A stretch of DNA of 64,000 nt from NCBI GenBank assembly GCA_016937695.1, contig JAFGWC010000016.1, forward strand, positions 26,111 through 90,110. Reading direction: 5' to 3'. The translations under genes were made by a program, and so were the position numbers. Source of the DNA: Bacteroidales bacterium. Its GTDB lineage: Bacteria > Bacteroidota > Bacteroidia > Bacteroidales > NBLH01. Within the stretch, counting starts at the first letter, position 1; the number at the start of each line of letters is the position of its first letter. The notes under the pieces were generated by a model. The model was given only the letters and a program-made list of their open reading frames with translations. It was not told the origin of the DNA and ran no database searches. This document shows, piece after piece, positions 60,896 through 64,000 of this stretch.

Positions 60896-63800
60896 ATGAA
60901 ATTAATTATAAAAATATTTTCATCATTAATTACAACAGCTGTATTGTTATTATTATATGCAATATTTGCTGCAGTTGCCACTTTTATTGAAAATGATTTT
61001 GGAACTTCAGCTTCAAAATATTTGGTTTATAATTCATGGTATTTTAATATTTTGCATATACTGCTGGTTTCTAATATGATAGTGGTGTTTTTTGAGCATA
61101 AAATGTATGAAATAAAGAAGCTGACTATTTTTATATTCCATTTTGCTTTTATAATAATTATTCTAGGTGCTTCGATTACAAGATTTATTAGTTATGAAGG
61201 TGTAATGCATATTAGAGAAGGCCAAACTAGCAATTCAATATTAACTTATACAACTCATATAGAAATTGAAATCAGCAAAGATTCACTCCTTTATAAATCA
61301 AATATACCTGTAAATTTCAATAAATTTTCAGGTAATAATTTTAACAAACAAATTAAATTTGATAATCGAGAATTCAATTTCGAGCTTATAAATTATGTTC
61401 CAAATGCTGTAGAAAATATTATTTCAGAAACCGAAGGAATTCCGATTGTTTTATTTTCTTACTTCCAAGATAAAATAAGAAAAGATTTTATAATTAAATA
61501 TGGAGAATCAAAAGTTGTTGACGGACAGAAGTTTACATTTGGATTAATGCCATTAAATGATGCTTTTAATATCGATTTAATAAATGATACTTTGTTTTTT
61601 ATTTCAGGAGTTGATGTTATTATTAGTGATATGATAAAAGACACGTTAAAATCTGAAGAAAAAGCTAAACTGCTTGAAAGAAAAATTTATAATTGGGGAA
61701 ATAATACTTTGATTCTAAAGAAACTATATCCACATGCAAGAACCTCATTATATAGTTCAAAAGAAAAAACTTTATCGGCTTTAATCTTTAATATTAATAG
61801 CCAAAATAAAAATAAAGAACTTATTGTTTATGGCGATGGAGCCTATAAAAGTGAGTCGAAACAGATAAATATTGATAATTACAATATAAGCGTTTATTAT
61901 GGCGCAAAAGAAATAGAGCTTCCATTTAGCTTAACTTTAAATGATTTTGTTTTAAAACGATATCCTGGTTCTTCTAGTCCTGCAGCATATGAGAGTTTTG
62001 TGCAGCTTACAGATACAAGCACTTTAATAAACAAAGAGCATAAAATATTTATGAACAATGTTTTAGAATATGGTGGATATAGATTTTTTCAATCTTCTTT
62101 TGATAATGATGAGCATGGAACAGTTTTATCTGTAAATCATGATTATTGGGGAACAACTTTTACTTATTTGGGATATTTTTTATTAACATTTGGAATGGTT
62201 TTAAGTATTTTTAATAAAAACAGCAGATTTAAATTTTTAGCTCAAAAAATCAAAAAAATTGACATGAATAAAAATTTATTGATTGTAGTTGCTTTATTTT
62301 TTAGTTTTCAGTCTGGATTAAATGCACAAGAAATTGTAAAATATCCGATAATTGAAAAATCTCATGCTGAAAAATTCGGGAATTTACTTATTCAAGATAG
62401 AGGTGGCAGAATGAAACCTGTTAATACTTTCACTAACGAGCTTTTACGAAAATTAACCAGACGAAGTAATTTCAACAATTTAAACTCAGATCAGGTTTAT
62501 CTTAGTATGTTATTAAAACCGGAAATATGGGCTACAGTTCCTTTAATTAAAATCAAACATCCTGAACTTTTAAAAAGATTTAAAAATGACAACGGATTGG
62601 TTTCAATTAGTGAAATGTTTGATAGAAAAGGGAATTATGTTATAAAAATGGATGTTAATAAGGCTTATGAAAAAGGTGCGGGAAAGCAAGATATGTATGA
62701 TAAAGAAATTATTAAACTAGATGAACGCGTTAATATTTTATACTCTGCATTAAGTGGGAATATGCTGAATATTTTTCCTGATAAAGAAGATGAAAATAAC
62801 AAATGGTATAATATTAATAATATAAAACACGACTCTGTAACTATACATACTATTTATAATCAGTATGTTAGAGAATTGAATTGTGCTACAAATAATGATA
62901 GTCTGAAAAAAGCAGATTTAGCTCTACAGAAAATTTTTGATTATCAAAAACAAAACGGACACAGAGTTTATATTGATGAAAATAAAATTAAAGCAGAAGT
63001 TTTTTATAATAATGCAGCTATTTTTAGGCATTTGTTTGAGTTCTATTTTATAATTGGTTTATTTTATATCGTATATTTAATTCTGATTATAGTTTTTCCA
63101 AAATTAAGTTTTAAATTTATTGATATTCCTGTCAGATTTTCGATTTATATAGCATTTATTTTTCAAACTTTTGGCTTGGCATTAAGATGGTATATTTCTG
63201 GACATGCACCATGGAGTAATGGTTATGAAAGTATGATTTATATTTCATGGGTTACATTATTGGCAGGCGTTGTTTTTTCAAATAAGAATAGAATTGCACT
63301 TGCAGCAACTTCTGTTTTAGCTGGAATTGTGCTACTTATAGCACATTTAAGTTGGATTGATCCGGAAATCACAAACCTAGTTCCAGTGTTAAACTCTTAT
63401 TGGTTAACAATACATGTTGCAGTTATTATTGCTAGTTATGGATTTTTAGGTTTAGGTGCTATTTTGGGTTTTGTAAATCTTATTTTAATGGTTATTAAAA
63501 CAAAAGAAAACTACAAAAGAATTGATGGAAATATTGAACAGCTTAGCGATATTAACGAAATGAGTTTAATTTTAGGATTATATTTGCTTGCAATTGGTAC
63601 TTTTCTCGGAGGTATTTGGGCAAACGAAAGCTGGGGAAGATACTGGGGCTGGGATCCAAAAGAAACTTGGGCTTTAATTACAGTTGTTATTTATTCAATT
63701 GTTGTTCATCTAAGATTTATTCCAAAACTAAAAGGTATTTTTACATTTAACTTTTTATCTATAATTAGTTTTGGAGCTGTTATTATGACATATTTTGGTG

Positions 63801-63958
63801 TAAACTATTATTTGTCTGGATTGCATTCATATGCAAGTGGTGATCCTGTTCCAATTCCATCTTCGGTTTATTACACTTTAATTGTGATTCTTATTATCTC
63901 AAATATAGCTTATATCAGAAATAAGAAAATATTTGAAATAGGAATTGAAAATACTTAG
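60896..63958 (+). CDS. ccsBA: Fused cytochrome c biogenesis protein CcsBA (System II)
   Basis: The 1020-residue protein is a fusion of CcsB (ResB) and CcsA. The N-terminal part has the ResB membrane helices and a large periplasmic region. A middle hydrophobic segment (LLIVVALFFSFQSGLNAQ) precedes a second periplasmic region. The C-terminal part has the CcsA helices with the heme-binding tryptophan-rich WWD-like motif LGGIWANESWGRYWGWDPKE and flanking His-containing helices (GHAPWSNGYESMIYISW; LTIHVAVIIASYG). It exports heme and attaches it to CXXCH cysteines on the periplasmic side. It is the expected partner of the many cytochromes in the left part of the window. Length is normal for fused forms, and the gene appears intact. 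Confidence 0.97.
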   Translation: MKLIIKIFSSLITTAVLLLLYAIFAAVATFIENDFGTSASKYLVYNSWYFNILHILLVSNMIVVFFEHKMYEIKKLTIFIFHFAFIIIILGASITRFISYEGVMHIREGQTSNSILTYTTHIEIEISKDSLLYKSNIPVNFNKFSGNNFNKQIKFDNREFNFELINYVPNAVENIISETEGIPIVLFSYFQDKIRKDFIIKYGESKVVDGQKFTFGLMPLNDAFNIDLINDTLFFISGVDVIISDMIKDTLKSEEKAKLLERKIYNWGNNTLILKKLYPHARTSLYSSKEKTLSALIFNINSQNKNKELIVYGDGAYKSESKQINIDNYNISVYYGAKEIELPFSLTLNDFVLKRYPGSSSPAAYESFVQLTDTSTLINKEHKIFMNNVLEYGGYRFFQSSFDNDEHGTVLSVNHDYWGTTFTYLGYFLLTFGMVLSIFNKNSRFKFLAQKIKKIDMNKNLLIVVALFFSFQSGLNAQEIVKYPIIEKSHAEKFGNLLIQDRGGRMKPVNTFTNELLRKLTRRSNFNNLNSDQVYLSMLLKPEIWATVPLIKIKHPELLKRFKNDNGLVSISEMFDRKGNYVIKMDVNKAYEKGAGKQDMYDKEIIKLDERVNILYSALSGNMLNIFPDKEDENNKWYNINNIKHDSVTIHTIYNQYVRELNCATNNDSLKKADLALQKIFDYQKQNGHRVYIDENKIKAEVFYNNAAIFRHLFEFYFIIGLFYIVYLILIIVFPKLSFKFIDIPVRFSIYIAFIFQTFGLALRWYISGHAPWSNGYESMIYISWVTLLAGVVFSNKNRIALAATSVLAGIVLLIAHLSWIDPEITNLVPVLNSYWLTIHVAVIIASYGFLGLGAILGFVNLILMVIKTKENYKRIDGNIEQLSDINEMSLILGLYLLAIGTFLGGIWANESWGRYWGWDPKETWALITVVIYSIVVHLRFIPKLKGIFTFNFLSIISFGAVIMTYFGVNYYLSGLHSYASGDPVPIPSSVYYTLIVILIISNIAYIRNKKIFEIGIENT

Positions 63959-64000
63959 ATATATTATTATTAGTTGCAAATGAAATTAATAAATCATTTG

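Overview
This 64 kb window is AT-rich and looks like a Bacteroidota chromosome, probably a Bacteroidales-like anaerobe or facultative environmental lineage. Three things point there: a 2506-residue SprA (the type IX secretion translocon) in the order ruvA-sprA-gcvH, upstream motifs of the TAnnTTTG type, and fused CcsBA cytochrome c maturation. No rRNA, tRNA, CRISPR array, integrase or transposase gene was seen.

Region A (1-14559, all on the minus strand) is the striking part. It is a dense c-type cytochrome island carrying about 60 heme-binding motifs in 14.5 kb. In transcription order it holds an NHL beta-propeller protein, a dodecaheme cytochrome, a histidine kinase with a CXXCH motif in its periplasmic sensor domain, a sigma-54 response regulator, a tetraheme cytochrome, an NHL-like lipoprotein, a nonaheme lipoprotein, an outer-membrane beta-barrel, a cytochrome with 25 CXXCH motifs, and a cytochrome fused to an OmpA-like peptidoglycan-binding domain that runs off the left edge. 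This reads as a self-regulated porin-cytochrome conduit for extracellular electron transfer. Paired 16-bp palindromes with a TGGGTTA-N2-TAACCCA pattern lie upstream of the two cytochrome transcription units and are candidate activator sites. Four apparent single-base frame problems fall inside this island and none was noticed elsewhere, which suggests contingency loci, ongoing decay or sequencing error. A 172-bp palindromic element separates kinase from regulator.

Region B (14729-34168) is mostly housekeeping: an M28 peptidase, RuvC, an EamA transporter, two SiaC-like proteins, a DUF4139 protein, RNase R, a class A penicillin-binding protein, a PhoR/PhoB-like pair behind a Mur ligase and a DUF1289 protein, a prolidase-type aminopeptidase, and a divergent membrane pyrophosphatase. 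A structured, repeat-like non-coding element sits at 29640-29834.

Region C (34467-54155) has ruvA-sprA-gcvH, a glycosyltransferase/acetyltransferase pair, a formimidoylglutamase, a WecA/MraY-type transferase, an NAD-dependent epimerase, IspD, an HD-domain protein, RadC, and a deacetylase-like/acetyltransferase-like pair.

Region D (54365-63958) holds uracil phosphoribosyltransferase, a malic enzyme fused to a phosphotransacetylase domain, a hypothetical secreted protein, a PAS-rich hybrid histidine kinase, and a 1020-residue fused CcsBA. CcsBA would supply the heme attachment that the island in region A needs.
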